Below are positions 14,173 to 23,202 of a stretch of 64,000 nt of DNA, piece by piece. The notes beneath the pieces are model-generated. The model made no database searches and was not told the origin of the DNA. It saw nothing but the letters and a program-made list of their open reading frames with translations. Position numbers and translations under genes: made by a program. This stretch comes from Bradyrhizobium sp. WBAH42 (GTDB lineage Bacteria; Pseudomonadota; Alphaproteobacteria; Rhizobiales; Xanthobacteraceae), in the NCBI RefSeq assembly GCF_024585265.1, contig NZ_CP036533.1, forward strand, positions 6,271,001-6,335,000, given 5' to 3'. How positions within the stretch are numbered: the first letter of the stretch is position 1; each line of letters opens with the position of its first letter.

Positions 14173-15168
14173 CTACGGCGCAACCAGCAACCGGCGCTCG
14201 CCATCCCACCGCCACAGCCGTTCGTTGGTCAGAAGCGTGCCGCCCCACGAGCGCTTGACCGGGTTGTGACTGCGAAAATCTTCCCGGCCCGCCAGGACCG
14301 CTTCGCCAAATTCAGTCAGCGACAGCCGGCTCCGGCGAAAGGCAGCATTGCGGCTTCTCGCGTTGTCCGGATCGAGTGTCGCCAGCTTGCCGTCCAGACC
14401 CGCGACCGCTGGCGCCGGGCCAAAAGCGAGCCCTTCGAGCAGCGCGCCCAGCTCCCACTGATCGAACACGCGTGTTCCCAGCGCGCCCGGCCGAAACAGC
14501 TCATCGGTACGATTGTGGCCGCCCGCAATCCGCTCGAGAAGCCGCGTCTCCGTCGCCCCCAGTCCCGTCGCCGGCGACGGCAGTTCTGCGAGCAGGTCCT
14601 TCATGGCCGGCTTCAGGAAAGACAGCTTGCCGAGCGGCCTGCCGAGCAGCCCGGCGCAAAGCTCGGGCGTCGGCGCGCGGTAGGCCTCCCAGGCCATGCT
14701 GGCGATCTCAAAATCGCTTTCTGCGATATCGAACTGCTGCACATCACGACGGCGAAGCTCTGAGGGATCTGCTTCGCGCAGGTCGAAATCGACGCGTCGC
14801 AATCTCAGCTTCTCTGTGATGGATGGTTCGGAACGCAGGTAATCGAGGATCCAGATCAACTGCAATTGACTGTTTGGTTCGGGATCGAACCATAGTTCGA
14901 TGAGATCGACCCCATAGGTTTCGCAGACCCAGAGCAATCCACCCGCCCGGTCCGGGCGCCTGATAAGGGGCGATTGACGGATGCGGACGCAATCCGACCA
15001 GTGCATTGGGTCAAACCACGACTCGCGCGCGCCGAGATAACTGTTGAGGTGGTCAGCGGTGGGAAGTGGCCCCGAAACGAAGCGGTAGATGAACGGGATG
15101 ACCATGTCGGCGCGATCGGCGAGGGCAAGGCCGACGCCCGACGAACTGGTCAGGATCACACGCTTCAT
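14173..15168 (-). CDS. DUF1835-like protein, paralogue 4 of a tandem array
   Basis: This 331-aa protein is one of four homologues in a row. It has an N-terminal segment MKRVILTSSSGVGLALAD, a GPLPTADHLNSYL block, an acidic WFDPEPNSQLQLIWILDYL block that matches the WFE.DLYDQLQL motif of DUF1835 proteins, a central LPSPATGLGATETRLLE block, and a C-terminal RLSLTEFGEAVLAG...WGGTLLTNERLWRWD block of the DUF3658/winged-helix type. I moved the start from 15300 to the ATG at 15168 because that aligns with its three paralogues. The function is unknown. The 141-base gap to the previous gene is the largest in the array. Confidence 0.75.
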   Translation of the reverse strand: MKRVILTSSSGVGLALADRADMVIPFIYRFVSGPLPTADHLNSYLGARESWFDPMHWSDCVRIRQSPLIRRPDRAGGLLWVCETYGVDLIELWFDPEPNSQLQLIWILDYLRSEPSITEKLRLRRVDFDLREADPSELRRRDVQQFDIAESDFEIASMAWEAYRAPTPELCAGLLGRPLGKLSFLKPAMKDLLAELPSPATGLGATETRLLERIAGGHNRTDELFRPGALGTRVFDQWELGALLEGLAFGPAPAVAGLDGKLATLDPDNARSRNAAFRRSRLSLTEFGEAVLAGREDFRSHNPVKRSWGGTLLTNERLWRWDGERRLLVAP

Positions 15169-15309
15169 CGTCGACGCGCCCTTGTTCACCGGCAGCATCA
15201 GGCCGGTACAATAATCATGCAGTGGCCTCATCCGCGCTGCCTGACCGATAACACTTCTTGCGGCGCGGCCGAATGACTCAGCAAGACTAGTCCACCCCAC
15301 GAACCTGCC

Positions 15310-16284
15310 CTAGGGCGCCACCAGCAACCGGCATTCGCGATCCCACCGCCAGAGCTGCTCGTTGGTCAACTCGGTCCCGCCCCACCATCGTTTGATCGGG
15401 TTGTGACGCCACATGTCGTCTTCACGGGCGAGAAGTGAACCTCCGAGCTCGGTCAGCGTGAGCCTCCACTCACTCCTGCCGAAGTAGCGGTCCTCATTGT
15501 CGAACGCCGGATCGCCCAACAAGAGCGGCGGCGCCGAATACGCCCCCAGTTCGAGCAAAGCGTCACGCGCGTCGTTTTCGTCGAATACATCGCGAAGCCA
15601 TCTCGCATCTTCGACGAGCCTCGGGTCGGTTTGCCCGTCGTTCACAAAATCCAGCAGATCCATTTCAGTTGCACCGAGTCCCGTCACGCTGTCCGGAAGC
15701 TCTTCAAGCACCGCAATCAGCGCCGATCGAAGTCTCGGCAAGATCATCAGATCCGTCATCAACAGATCGAAACAGGGTTGTGGCGTGTCAGCCCGATAGG
15801 CCCGCCAGGCGCGGCTTGCCGTCACCAAATGATTCTCGGTCACCTTGAAGGCCGGAAGTTTCCATTTTGCGACAGACTCCGGGGCATAGTTGGCAACAGT
15901 GTCGTCCGCATGCACAAGGCTCAGCTTCGTGGTGATCTCCTTGTAGGGACGGAGCAGGTCCAGCAGCCAGACGAGCACAAGCTGATCATTCGGCCGAGGA
16001 TCAACCCATATTTCAATCGAGTCGAACTTCGCACACAGCTCGAACAAACCGATATCGCGCGTGCCGAAGCCGTCGAGCGCGCCGCTACAAACGTCATCGA
16101 GCCAATGATCGCCGGGATTGCAGTGCTTCTCCGATCGGCGCTCCAGCCCCCTCAAAAGCCGCTCGTCGGAAGGCAGTTTCCTCCAGACAAAACGCGGATA
16201 GAACCCGAGCGCGACGTTCGCAACGCCGGACCGGCGAAGTGTATCCTCCGCACGATCGTTCGTTGCCAGGATCAAATGTGACAC
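15310..16284 (-). CDS. DUF1835-like protein, paralogue 3 of a tandem array
   Basis: The 324-aa protein has the same block order as its neighbours: MSHLILATNDRAEDTLRRSG at the start, WVDPRPNDQLVLVWLLDLL in the middle, LPDSVTGLGATEMDLLDFV, and the closing LTLTELGGSLLARED...WWGGTELTNEQLWRWD. It is the most diverged copy at the N-terminus: the usual WGP.P is replaced by VWRKLPSDERLL. It starts 54 bases after the stop of paralogue 2 on the same strand. The last ten residues (CRLLVAP ending) are nearly the same as in paralogue 4, so those two look closest. Confidence 0.75.
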   Translation of the reverse strand: MSHLILATNDRAEDTLRRSGVANVALGFYPRFVWRKLPSDERLLRGLERRSEKHCNPGDHWLDDVCSGALDGFGTRDIGLFELCAKFDSIEIWVDPRPNDQLVLVWLLDLLRPYKEITTKLSLVHADDTVANYAPESVAKWKLPAFKVTENHLVTASRAWRAYRADTPQPCFDLLMTDLMILPRLRSALIAVLEELPDSVTGLGATEMDLLDFVNDGQTDPRLVEDARWLRDVFDENDARDALLELGAYSAPPLLLGDPAFDNEDRYFGRSEWRLTLTELGGSLLAREDDMWRHNPIKRWWGGTELTNEQLWRWDRECRLLVAP

Positions 16285-16338
16285 GATTGCCTCTCGAAAT
16301 AATACGCAATAAGAACACTCTGAGCGAACAGGTACGTA

Positions 16339-17337
16339 CTAATCAGGTGCGATGAGTGAGAGGGCCTCGGGGTCCCACTGCCACAGCCGGTCGTTGGTCA
16401 GGTGGGTGCCGCCGCACCAGCGATCGGTTCGGTTGTGGCGGCAAAAGTTTTCATCGCCGCCAAGCACCGCTTGGCCGAACTCGGTGAGCGACAAACGGGA
16501 TTGCTTGTAGCGCTGGAGGCGGCGTGAATCGTCGTGCATCTCCAGGGAAAATGGGCCTTCGTCCAGTCCAGCGACCGCTGGCCTCTCGCATCGCGCGAGA
16601 CCATCAAGCAGCGCGCCCACCTCCCAGTAATCGAAGACGCGACGCTCGTTGGGCTTCTGATATCCCGGGAAGACGTCAAAGGGCGGTACCTCACCCGGCG
16701 CGATCAATTCCAGTATCCGCGTCTCCGTGGCCCCAAGGCCGCTGGTCACGTTTGGAAGCTCTTCGAGCAGGGCGACGACGCAACGCCCGAGCCGCGGAAG
16801 CAGGCGCAAGTCCGCTTCGCGGAGATCGAACCAGGCCTGCGGCGTCGGCGCGCGATAGGCCTGCCACGCGCGACCGGCCAGTTCGACGTGATCTTGCGTG
16901 ATCTCGACGATGGGCGGATTCATCTTGGCCAATTGCTCCGGCGCGACATCGCCCACGGCAAGGTCCAGGTGACGTATCGCGAGCTTGGAAAGTGCCGCGT
17001 CCTCGATGCCGCAATGGTCGAGTAGCCAGAGCAGAAGTAATTGTGCGTTCGGCTCTGGCCCCATCCCTAGTTCGGCCGAGTCATACTCTGAAAACAGCTC
17101 GATCAGTCCGCGCCCCTTGATGCCAGACCTTTCCTGGCGCCAAACCGGCGTATCGTCGAGCCAGTGCAGGCCGTTTGGCTGAGTCATGCGCGGGGAGAAA
17201 AATGCCTCGCATTCCGTTTCGGAGGGCGGCGGTCCCCAGACCAAGCGACGCTCGATCGCAATGACGAGGTCGGCTAAGCCCGCCCCTTGTAAGGCGCCGG
17301 CGGCGGACGAATCTGTCGTCACAATGAGCCGCGTCAC
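16339..17337 (-). CDS. DUF1835-like protein, paralogue 2 of a tandem array
   Basis: The 332-aa protein carries MTRLIVTTDSSAAGALQGAG, the VWGPPPSETECEAFF block, MGPEPNAQLLLLWLLDHC, LPNVTSGLGATETRILELI, and the closing RLSLTEFGQAVLGGDENF...WCGGTHLTNDRLWQWD. It lies 10 bases after paralogue 1, so the two are very likely co-translated from one mRNA. Its role is unknown. The conserved GLGATE block followed by a C-terminal WGG.HL....W.WD element is the part most reminiscent of DUF1835/DUF3658 proteins. Confidence 0.75.
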   Translation of the reverse strand: MTRLIVTTDSSAAGALQGAGLADLVIAIERRLVWGPPPSETECEAFFSPRMTQPNGLHWLDDTPVWRQERSGIKGRGLIELFSEYDSAELGMGPEPNAQLLLLWLLDHCGIEDAALSKLAIRHLDLAVGDVAPEQLAKMNPPIVEITQDHVELAGRAWQAYRAPTPQAWFDLREADLRLLPRLGRCVVALLEELPNVTSGLGATETRILELIAPGEVPPFDVFPGYQKPNERRVFDYWEVGALLDGLARCERPAVAGLDEGPFSLEMHDDSRRLQRYKQSRLSLTEFGQAVLGGDENFCRHNRTDRWCGGTHLTNDRLWQWDPEALSLIAPD

Positions 17338-17347
17338 GCCGTCGCCC

Positions 17348-18328
17348 TCAGGGCTTCGTCAGGACAGCGCCGTAGCGCCACAGCCTGTCGTTGGTCAGAT
17401 GCGTGCCGCCCCACCAGCGATCAATCGGATTGTAACGGCTGAAATCCTCCTGATGGGCAACGACAGCCTTACCGAATTCGGTCAGCGACAAGCGGCTGCG
17501 AAGGTAAACTTCGTGCCGGGCTCTGAGATTGCCAAGATCGATGGTGCGTAATTCGTCGCCCAGCCCGGCCACGGCTGGCTTGGGGCCGAGGGCAAGGCCT
17601 TCGAGCAAATATCCCAGTTCGACCTCACCCCACACGTAAGTGCCCCGTAGCGAGCGTAGATGGAACAACGGATTCGTGTTTGCAAACCAGTCGAGCATCT
17701 CCAGAAATCGAATCTCGGTTGCGCCTAGGCCTGTCAAAGGAGACGGAAGCTCTGCCAGAAGCTGAAGCAAGGCTGGCCGCAGCATCATCAAGGCGCTCAG
17801 ATCGCGGTGGAGCAGATCGATGCAAGCCTCAGGAGTGGGCGCGCGGTAGGCCGACCAGGCCAATTTGGCAATCTCGAACTCCTCCGCACCGATATCCCCG
17901 ACGGTAATATAGCGTTCGCCCTCGGCGAAATCATATTCGGGGCCGAAAAACAGGTCGGAGTCCAGCAATCGCAGCCCGACCTTCTGCGCCAATGCAGGAT
18001 GGTTGCCGAGGTGATCGAGCAACCAGACCAGTTGCAATTGGTCGCGGGCAGTCGCTCCGAACCAGAGTTCGATCTCGTCGTACGGCTCGCAAAATTCAGC
18101 CAGCGACAATTTGCGGCCCTTGGCGCCGCGGGGCCAGCGGACCCAATCCGACCAATGTTCGGCATGACCAAGCTCTGCGGTGTAGGCAGCCAAATAAGCC
18201 GACAGCTTTTCCTCGCGCGGGAGCGGCCCCCACTCAAATTGAAAATGGAACGGGATGACGATCTCGGCCAACCCCGATTGAGCAAGCTCCCTCCCGCCGC
18301 CCCAGCCAGTCAAGATCAGACGCTTCAT
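17348..18328 (-). CDS. DUF1835-like protein, paralogue 1 (first gene of the array)
   Basis: The 326-aa protein has MKRLILTGWGGGRELAQSG, FEWGPLPREEKLSAYL, IELWFGATARDQLQLVWLLDHL, LPSPLTGLGATEIRFLE, and RLSLTEFGKAVVAH...WWGGTHLTNDRLWRYG. It is the first gene of the four-gene minus-strand run and lies 107 bases behind recA, with a recA terminator hairpin between them. The array therefore probably has its own promoter. Nothing in the sequence (no signal peptide, no membrane segment, no recognised catalytic motif) shows its activity, so a cytoplasmic location is inferred. Confidence 0.75.
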   Translation of the reverse strand: MKRLILTGWGGGRELAQSGLAEIVIPFHFQFEWGPLPREEKLSAYLAAYTAELGHAEHWSDWVRWPRGAKGRKLSLAEFCEPYDEIELWFGATARDQLQLVWLLDHLGNHPALAQKVGLRLLDSDLFFGPEYDFAEGERYITVGDIGAEEFEIAKLAWSAYRAPTPEACIDLLHRDLSALMMLRPALLQLLAELPSPLTGLGATEIRFLEMLDWFANTNPLFHLRSLRGTYVWGEVELGYLLEGLALGPKPAVAGLGDELRTIDLGNLRARHEVYLRSRLSLTEFGKAVVAHQEDFSRYNPIDRWWGGTHLTNDRLWRYGAVLTKP

Positions 18329-18344
18329 CGCACCACCTGATCAA

Positions 18345-18403
18345 CGCAACGCAAAACGAAACGGGCACCGAAGACGTCGGCAACTCAACGTCCTCAGTGC
18401 CCG
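18345..18403 (-). terminator. Intrinsic terminator after recA
   Basis: On the minus strand the arms CGGGCACTGAGGACG (18403-18389) and CGTCTTCGGTGCCCG (18376-18362) pair with two G-U or mismatched steps around a 12-base loop, followed by TTTCGTTTTGCG. It lies 32 bases after the recA stop and separates recA from the DUF1835-like array. Confidence 0.75.
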
Positions 18404-18435
18404 CTCCTCGCGAAAAACTTTCCGCTGGTCGAGGC

Positions 18436-19524
<1,089 letters not shown>

Positions 19525-19616
19525 TGGGTCGTGCTCCTTATGGCGAGGATTCGCGTGAGGGACAAACGGTTGCGAGGCAGCTCGGCGATAAAACCAATGT
19601 ACCCCATTTGTTCTCA

Positions 19617-19631
19617 GTTCGCAATATGTTC
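19617..19631. promoter_or_regulatory. SOS box (LexA site) of recA
   Basis: GTTC GCAATAT GTTC on the plus strand, read as GAAC-N7-GAAC on the recA strand, is the direct-repeat operator bound by alphaproteobacterial LexA. It lies about 95 bases upstream of the recA start. A further GTTC three bases away extends the repeat (GTTCTCAGTTC). Confidence 0.9.
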
Positions 19632-19660
19632 TTTGTGGATTTTGCTGCTGTCCGTATGTG

Positions 19661-19673
19661 CCCCCCCCCCCCC
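19661..19673. repeat. C13 homopolymer tract upstream of recA
   Basis: Thirteen consecutive C residues lie 30 bases beyond the SOS box, in the upstream control region of recA. Tracts of this length are prone to slippage in replication and in sequencing. Confidence 0.95.
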
Positions 19674-19777
19674 GGTGTCCTGGGTAGAAATACCGAGTGC
19701 CCTGATTTCCCGGAACTAGGGCTCTGGCAGGTGACTTGATAGCAGCCTCACGCCTCGACAACGTGACGGTGACACGA

Positions 19778-19814
19778 AGGCCTCAGCTCGGTGCCAGCCC
19801 CGGAGCTGAGGCCT
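19778..19814. other. Strong 12-bp hairpin, function unclear
   Basis: The perfect arms AGGCCTCAGCTC (19778-19789) and GAGCTGAGGCCT (19803-19814) enclose a 13-base loop. The plus strand has a short T run (TTTTT) only about 20 bases further on. It lies between the divergent recA and the next small gene and could be a terminator for an unseen transcript or a protein site. Confidence 0.6.
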
Positions 19815-19905
19815 CCTATCGCTTGCGTGCATTTTTGTACCGAGCATCGGAACGGAGTTGGCTGTTCCAGAATCTTCCCTGCACTTGATCCATGTAGGGA
19901 ATGCC

Positions 19906-20088
19906 GTGGTTACGAAGAACACCCGAGAAGTAGCAGCGACGCTACTTAAGCTGGCCAAGACGAGTTCCGACCCAGCAGTGGCGGCTGGCTTCATCGAGAG
20001 GGCCGCCGATCTCAAGGAGCGGATAGACGACGAAGGGCTGCCCAAGGCCGACGGGAATCTCCCTCCCAGCATCATTCAACGGCAGTAA
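19906..20088 (+). CDS. Small conserved-type hypothetical protein (60 aa)
   Basis: A GTG start at 19906 preceded by AGGGA at a 6-base spacing gives 60 aa beginning MVTKNTREVAATLLKLAKTS. The central SDPAVAAGFIERAADLKERID is a well-formed amphipathic helix pair, and the codon use looks coding. An upstream TTG (19858) would add 16 residues but has no proper ribosome site. No function can be assigned. Short helical proteins of this style are common in Bradyrhizobium. Confidence 0.55.
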   Translation: MVTKNTREVAATLLKLAKTSSDPAVAAGFIERAADLKERIDDEGLPKADGNLPPSIIQRQ

Positions 20089-20257
20089 GGCCGCCTCAGT
20101 TGGCGGCCCGGGCGCCGTCCGCATTCGATCCGGGTGATTGCAAGAATCCCGAACCTTGGTGCCGCAAAAATCAGCCGACGTGCAGCAAGCGCTGACCAAA
20201 TGATGGGAGCTGGTCGAGCCGGCATGAACCATCGCGGAGCGTCCGGATTATCCGCTC

Positions 20258-20347
20258 ATGCATCGCCTATGGTATTTCGTGGCCTTCCTCGCCGTCACCG
20301 CAACCGCATTCGGTGCCTTGGTGGCTTTTGACAAGCTCCTGGGATGA
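20258..20347 (+). CDS. Possible 29-aa single-span membrane peptide
   Basis: The reading frame encodes MHRLWYFVAFLAVTATAFGALVAFDKLLG, a single hydrophobic helix with short charged ends. There is no good ribosome site directly upstream (GGAG lies too far away), so support is mainly the membrane-helix composition. It is too short to be certain. Confidence 0.3.
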   Translation: MHRLWYFVAFLAVTATAFGALVAFDKLLG

Positions 20348-20579
20348 CCTGGGGCCGCCTCGCGAGCCGGCCCCATTGGTTGATGGAGCCGACCTCTGCG
20401 GCCCAACAAATCAGCCATGCTGGATCGTCACCCTCCCCGCTTTGCACTGAGTGCACAACTGAACAGACGCGGATCCATTTCCGGATCCTAATGCATCATC
20501 ACCGCGCGGATCTTGGCCACTATCGGTGATGAGAACGCTCACCTCGCGCTCCCGCCTCCTCGCACGGAAAGAGCGCGCC

Positions 20580-20780
20580 ATGTTCAAGCGACGACGTTTC
20601 AAGCAGCAGCTGACCCTTCAGGACCGGCTGTCCGCATGGGTGAAGCAGATCCGCGAGCAAGCGTCCAAGCTTCCTCCCGGGCCGGAGCGGGACGCGCTGC
20701 TCAAGAAGGCTCGCCAAGCCGACGTTGCCAATCATCTGAGCGATTGGGTCAAATCGCCGGGGCTTCAGCCGCCGAAATAG
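20580..20780 (+). CDS. Small basic helical protein (66 aa)
   Basis: The protein starts MFKRRRFKQQLTLQDRLSAWVKQIREQA and continues with a helical, charged body ending HLSDWVKSPGLQPPK. The ATG at 20580 is preceded by a purine-rich stretch (GGAAAGAG). Its composition (many K/R/Q) suggests a soluble cytoplasmic peptide. Function unknown; the pattern is familiar from Bradyrhizobium genomes. It belongs to a run of unlinked small genes between recA and the thioesterase gene. Confidence 0.7.
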   Translation: MFKRRRFKQQLTLQDRLSAWVKQIREQASKLPPGPERDALLKKARQADVANHLSDWVKSPGLQPPK

Positions 20781-20936
20781 CCGGGCCTCCGCCGGGTTCC
20801 GCAAAGCGAATATGATCGGCATCAACGACGCGCGGCCGGCGCGCCGTCATGTTTCCGTAATCCTGCGGCACCGAACCTTTTCGCGGTCTCCGGTTTTCTG
20901 TGGGGATGGGACCGCAACTTTTGGGGACCTCAGCTC

Positions 20937-21107
20937 ATGACGGACAACGACACGCACCACGACACGATCAGGCGAAAGCCGCTGCTGGAGGCGGCGCACG
21001 AGGAGATGGTGAAGTTCGAGCGCAAGGAAAACGAGTTCCGCAAGAAGGACCGCGAAGAGCGCGCCGCCGAGCTCCATCTGCCGCTGAACGAGATCAAGGT
21101 CCACTAG
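20937..21107 (+). CDS. Small highly charged protein (56 aa)
   Basis: The frame ATG 20937 to TAG 21107 encodes a 56-aa protein, MTDNDTHHDTIRRKPLLEAAHEEM followed by a charged helix (KFERKENEFRKKDREERAAELHLPL). The strongly helical E/K/R pattern and the clean ATG after GGGGACCTCAGCTC support a real gene. It has no recognised domain. Confidence 0.6.
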   Translation: MTDNDTHHDTIRRKPLLEAAHEEMVKFERKENEFRKKDREERAAELHLPLNEIKVH

Positions 21108-21373
21108 GCACCGCCAGGACCGGCTTCCGGAGCGGGTAGAGGTCCGCCCCGCGACGGGGCGCCAGCCGCGGTTTAGGGCGGGATCCCCGACCCCGGCAGC
21201 GCCAGTCGGCTGCCGCAACCGCGGGCCTCCAAGGTATCTAAATACTACTCGTAACCCATTGGCCAAGCGAGGAAATTGCCCGGCACCCTACTGTGCATGG
21301 GGTTGTTTTCCCGCTTTTGAAAGGCGGCAGCGCCGGCGCCCATCGATGCGAGCGCCCGGCACGCCGATCCCGT

Positions 21374-21463
21374 CTACAGCAGCGCCAGAAGAATCAGGCC
21401 TATCACCAGCACCACGAAGCCAGCCGCCGTCGCGGCGGCAAATGACCGCTCTACGTTATCCAT
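21374..21463 (-). CDS. 29-aa single-span membrane peptide
   Basis: On the minus strand an ATG at 21463 opens a frame of 29 residues, MDNVERSFAAATAAGFVVLVIGLILLALL. This is a charged head followed by one continuous transmembrane helix. A GGGGTGG stretch lies 5-11 bases upstream as a possible ribosome site. The sharp amphiphilic layout makes it more credible than a random short frame, but nothing shows its role. Confidence 0.45.
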   Translation of the reverse strand: MDNVERSFAAATAAGFVVLVIGLILLALL

Positions 21464-21710
21464 GATGCCACCCCGTTGTCGGCGCGCCACGTTTCCCCCA
21501 TGGCTGCGCCGACCGGATGAAAATCTTGCCGACGGGTGTGTCCGCAGTGGTGCGGACGGATGTCGAAATTGGGACCGGTACGGGGCCAGTCTGCGGCCTT
21601 TCGATCACGCTCCTCCCGGTCGTTCGCCTGTCAGGCTGCCGTAAGCTCAGCCGGCTAGGGTCATTCGGCTATGGTGTTGCAGCCCAGCACCCAGCCTCCA
21701 ACAACTCTCA

Positions 21711-21744
21711 GCCCCGCTTGGCTCTCCCCAGGCGGGGCCTTTTC
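21711..21744 (+). terminator. Intrinsic terminator (plus strand) without an evident gene in front
   Basis: The arms GCCCCGCTTGG (21711-21721) and CCAGGCGGGGC (21728-21738) pair with one wobble around a 6-base loop and are followed by CTTTTC. On the minus strand the same hairpin directly follows the DUF2798 stop but has no T run there. No convincing plus-strand gene ends here, so it may terminate a small RNA or be bidirectional. Confidence 0.6.
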
Positions 21745-22000
21745 ATGCCTGCCGGCCGGCGCTGGGTTCCCGCTCCTCCCGGGTCAGGCGCAGCGCGAAG
21801 GCGCGGATCGCGGGCGCCGCCAATAGCACGACCGGCAGCATCGCGGCCCATGCGATCAGCCAGGACACCATCCAGTGCCGAACGAAGAGCACCGGGCTGC
21901 CTGCCGGAAAGCTCGCGATTCCCGCCGCGATCAGCGAGGTCAGCCCGGACTGGATGATGCCGAAGACGAAGTGAGAGTAGCGGCGGGGAATGCCGAGCAT
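21743..22000 (-). CDS. DUF2798 family membrane protein
   Basis: The 85-aa protein matches the small two-span DUF2798 family: SHFVFGIIQSGLTSLIAAGIAS (first helix region), then HWMVSWLIAWAAMLPVVLLAAPAIRAF (second helix, with the W..SW..AW and P.V..AAP signature). It is an inner-membrane protein of unknown function. The stop codon overlaps the tail of the hairpin at 21711-21744. Confidence 0.85.
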   Translation of the reverse strand: MLGIPRRYSHFVFGIIQSGLTSLIAAGIASFPAGSPVLFVRHWMVSWLIAWAAMLPVVLLAAPAIRAFALRLTREEREPSAGRQA

Positions 22001-22246
22001 GAGGGGCCCATGGTTGCTTGCCCGCGATCAGGCAAGCAAGGCACATGCCGTCAAGCTGAAGCAGATCCGGCGCCCGGGTCGGAACCACGCTGTGGGCCCC
22101 CCGAGCCCAGGAACTTTGTTCATGGTCGGAGAACCACGGAGATCGAGCGCCGTTCGCGTGCGGCCGGCGACAGATTTTCCTTGCCTGCGGAATATTGCGA
22201 CGACCAACATGTTTGCAGGCATGAAGGTGAATCGTGGGAGGTGACC

Positions 22247-22435
22247 ATGAATCACAGGGGCGTCGAGTTCACCATCGCTAAGACGGCGATTCCCGGAATC
22301 TGGCAATGGCAGTTCCGCATCGGCGACCAGATCAAGACCGGCAAGACCGAGACCAGGATCGACCTGCTGGCGATCCGGCGCGTGCAGCTGCGCATCGACC
22401 GGGAGCTGAAGGCGATCGGGCGAAAGACGGCCTGA
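22247..22435 (+). CDS. Small conserved-type protein (62 aa)
   Basis: The ATG at 22247 is preceded by GGGAGGTGACC, a good ribosome site. The product MNHRGVEFTIAKTAIPGIWQW continues as FRIGDQIKTGKTETRIDLLAIRRVQ and ends in a basic helix. A beta-rich front with a short helical tail is suggested. The pattern is familiar from small proteins in Bradyrhizobium. The function is not known. Confidence 0.7.
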   Translation: MNHRGVEFTIAKTAIPGIWQWQFRIGDQIKTGKTETRIDLLAIRRVQLRIDRELKAIGRKTA

Positions 22436-22465
22436 ACCGTTCGCCCTCATGTGCCATAGAGCGCA

Positions 22466-22723
22466 TCAGTCCGCGCTGGGCAGCCGCCGCATCGTGAACT
22501 CGATCTCGCCGCCCGGCAATTCGCGCCAAGTCTCGACCTCGCTCATATAGCCGGCCTTGGGATAGCGGGCGAAGAAGGCCTGCGCCCTCTCCCGCGCCGC
22601 CGCGCGCGGCAGCGTAAAAGTCTCGCGCAGATAGCCATCGCCGCGCGCGGTCGGCCCCGGCTTGCCGGCCGCCTTGCGCCGGCGCGCCATCCGCTCGGCG
22701 AGATCCCGCGGACGATCGGCCAT
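22466..22723 (-). CDS. Hypothetical protein (85 aa)
   Basis: The product has a very basic front (MADRPRDLAERMARRRKAAGKPG), then a compact body TFTLPRAAARERAQAFFARYPKAGYMSEVETWRELPGGEIEF. Codon use is coding-like and the neighbouring genes leave room for it. It has no membrane segment and no domain I recognise. The RYPKAGYMSEVE segment looks like a conserved core. Confidence 0.65.
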   Translation of the reverse strand: MADRPRDLAERMARRRKAAGKPGPTARGDGYLRETFTLPRAAARERAQAFFARYPKAGYMSEVETWRELPGGEIEFTMRRLPSAD

Positions 22724-22822
22724 GTCCTGCCTTCCTCAACGCACTACGCTACGGACAATGTAGGGCGCGGGCCGGATCAAGAGGAGTCCCGTCGGAAAGA
22801 CTTCGTGCCTACCGGAACGGGG

Positions 22823-23122
22823 TCAGTTGGCGGCCGTACCGCTCTTGGACTTCTTCGGCGCACTGGTTGCGGCTGACGCCTTCGGGGCCGCCGGCTGCTT
22901 CGGCGGATCGGCGCGCATGCCGCCCCAGGGATCGCTGGACGCCTTGGAATCAGGAATCTTCTTCAGCGTTTCCTTGTAGGCCTTGTCACGCTCGGCCTCG
23001 GCGGCCTTCTCCTCCGGGGACTTGCTGGGGAGATCCTGCATCAAATTGACATTGGGCATTTGCGCGTAGGCAGGTCCCGCCAGCACGGCCAGTACCGCGG
23101 CCAAACGGAAAAGCTTCATCAT
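22823..23122 (-). CDS. Small secreted protein with a DPWGG motif, copy 1
   Basis: The 99-aa product has a signal peptide (MMKLFRLAAVLAVLAGPAYAQ), a charged helix EEKAAEAERDKAYKETLKKIPDSK, the motif SSDPWGGMRADPP and a Pro/Ala/Lys-rich tail. A smaller gene at 25017-25241 encodes the same architecture, with the matching core KAYKAALERIPEPKDKYDPWGG. The protein is probably periplasmic. Function unknown. It has its own promoter region and is not obviously part of an operon. Confidence 0.78.
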   Translation of the reverse strand: MMKLFRLAAVLAVLAGPAYAQMPNVNLMQDLPSKSPEEKAAEAERDKAYKETLKKIPDSKASSDPWGGMRADPPKQPAAPKASAATSAPKKSKSGTAAN

Positions 23123-23202
23123 TCACTCCTTAGATCTTCCATGAGGCGCGGATCGCCCGCGCCGTGTCATCCTTGTCAGCCCGGTCACGACCCGGAGGGC
23201 CG

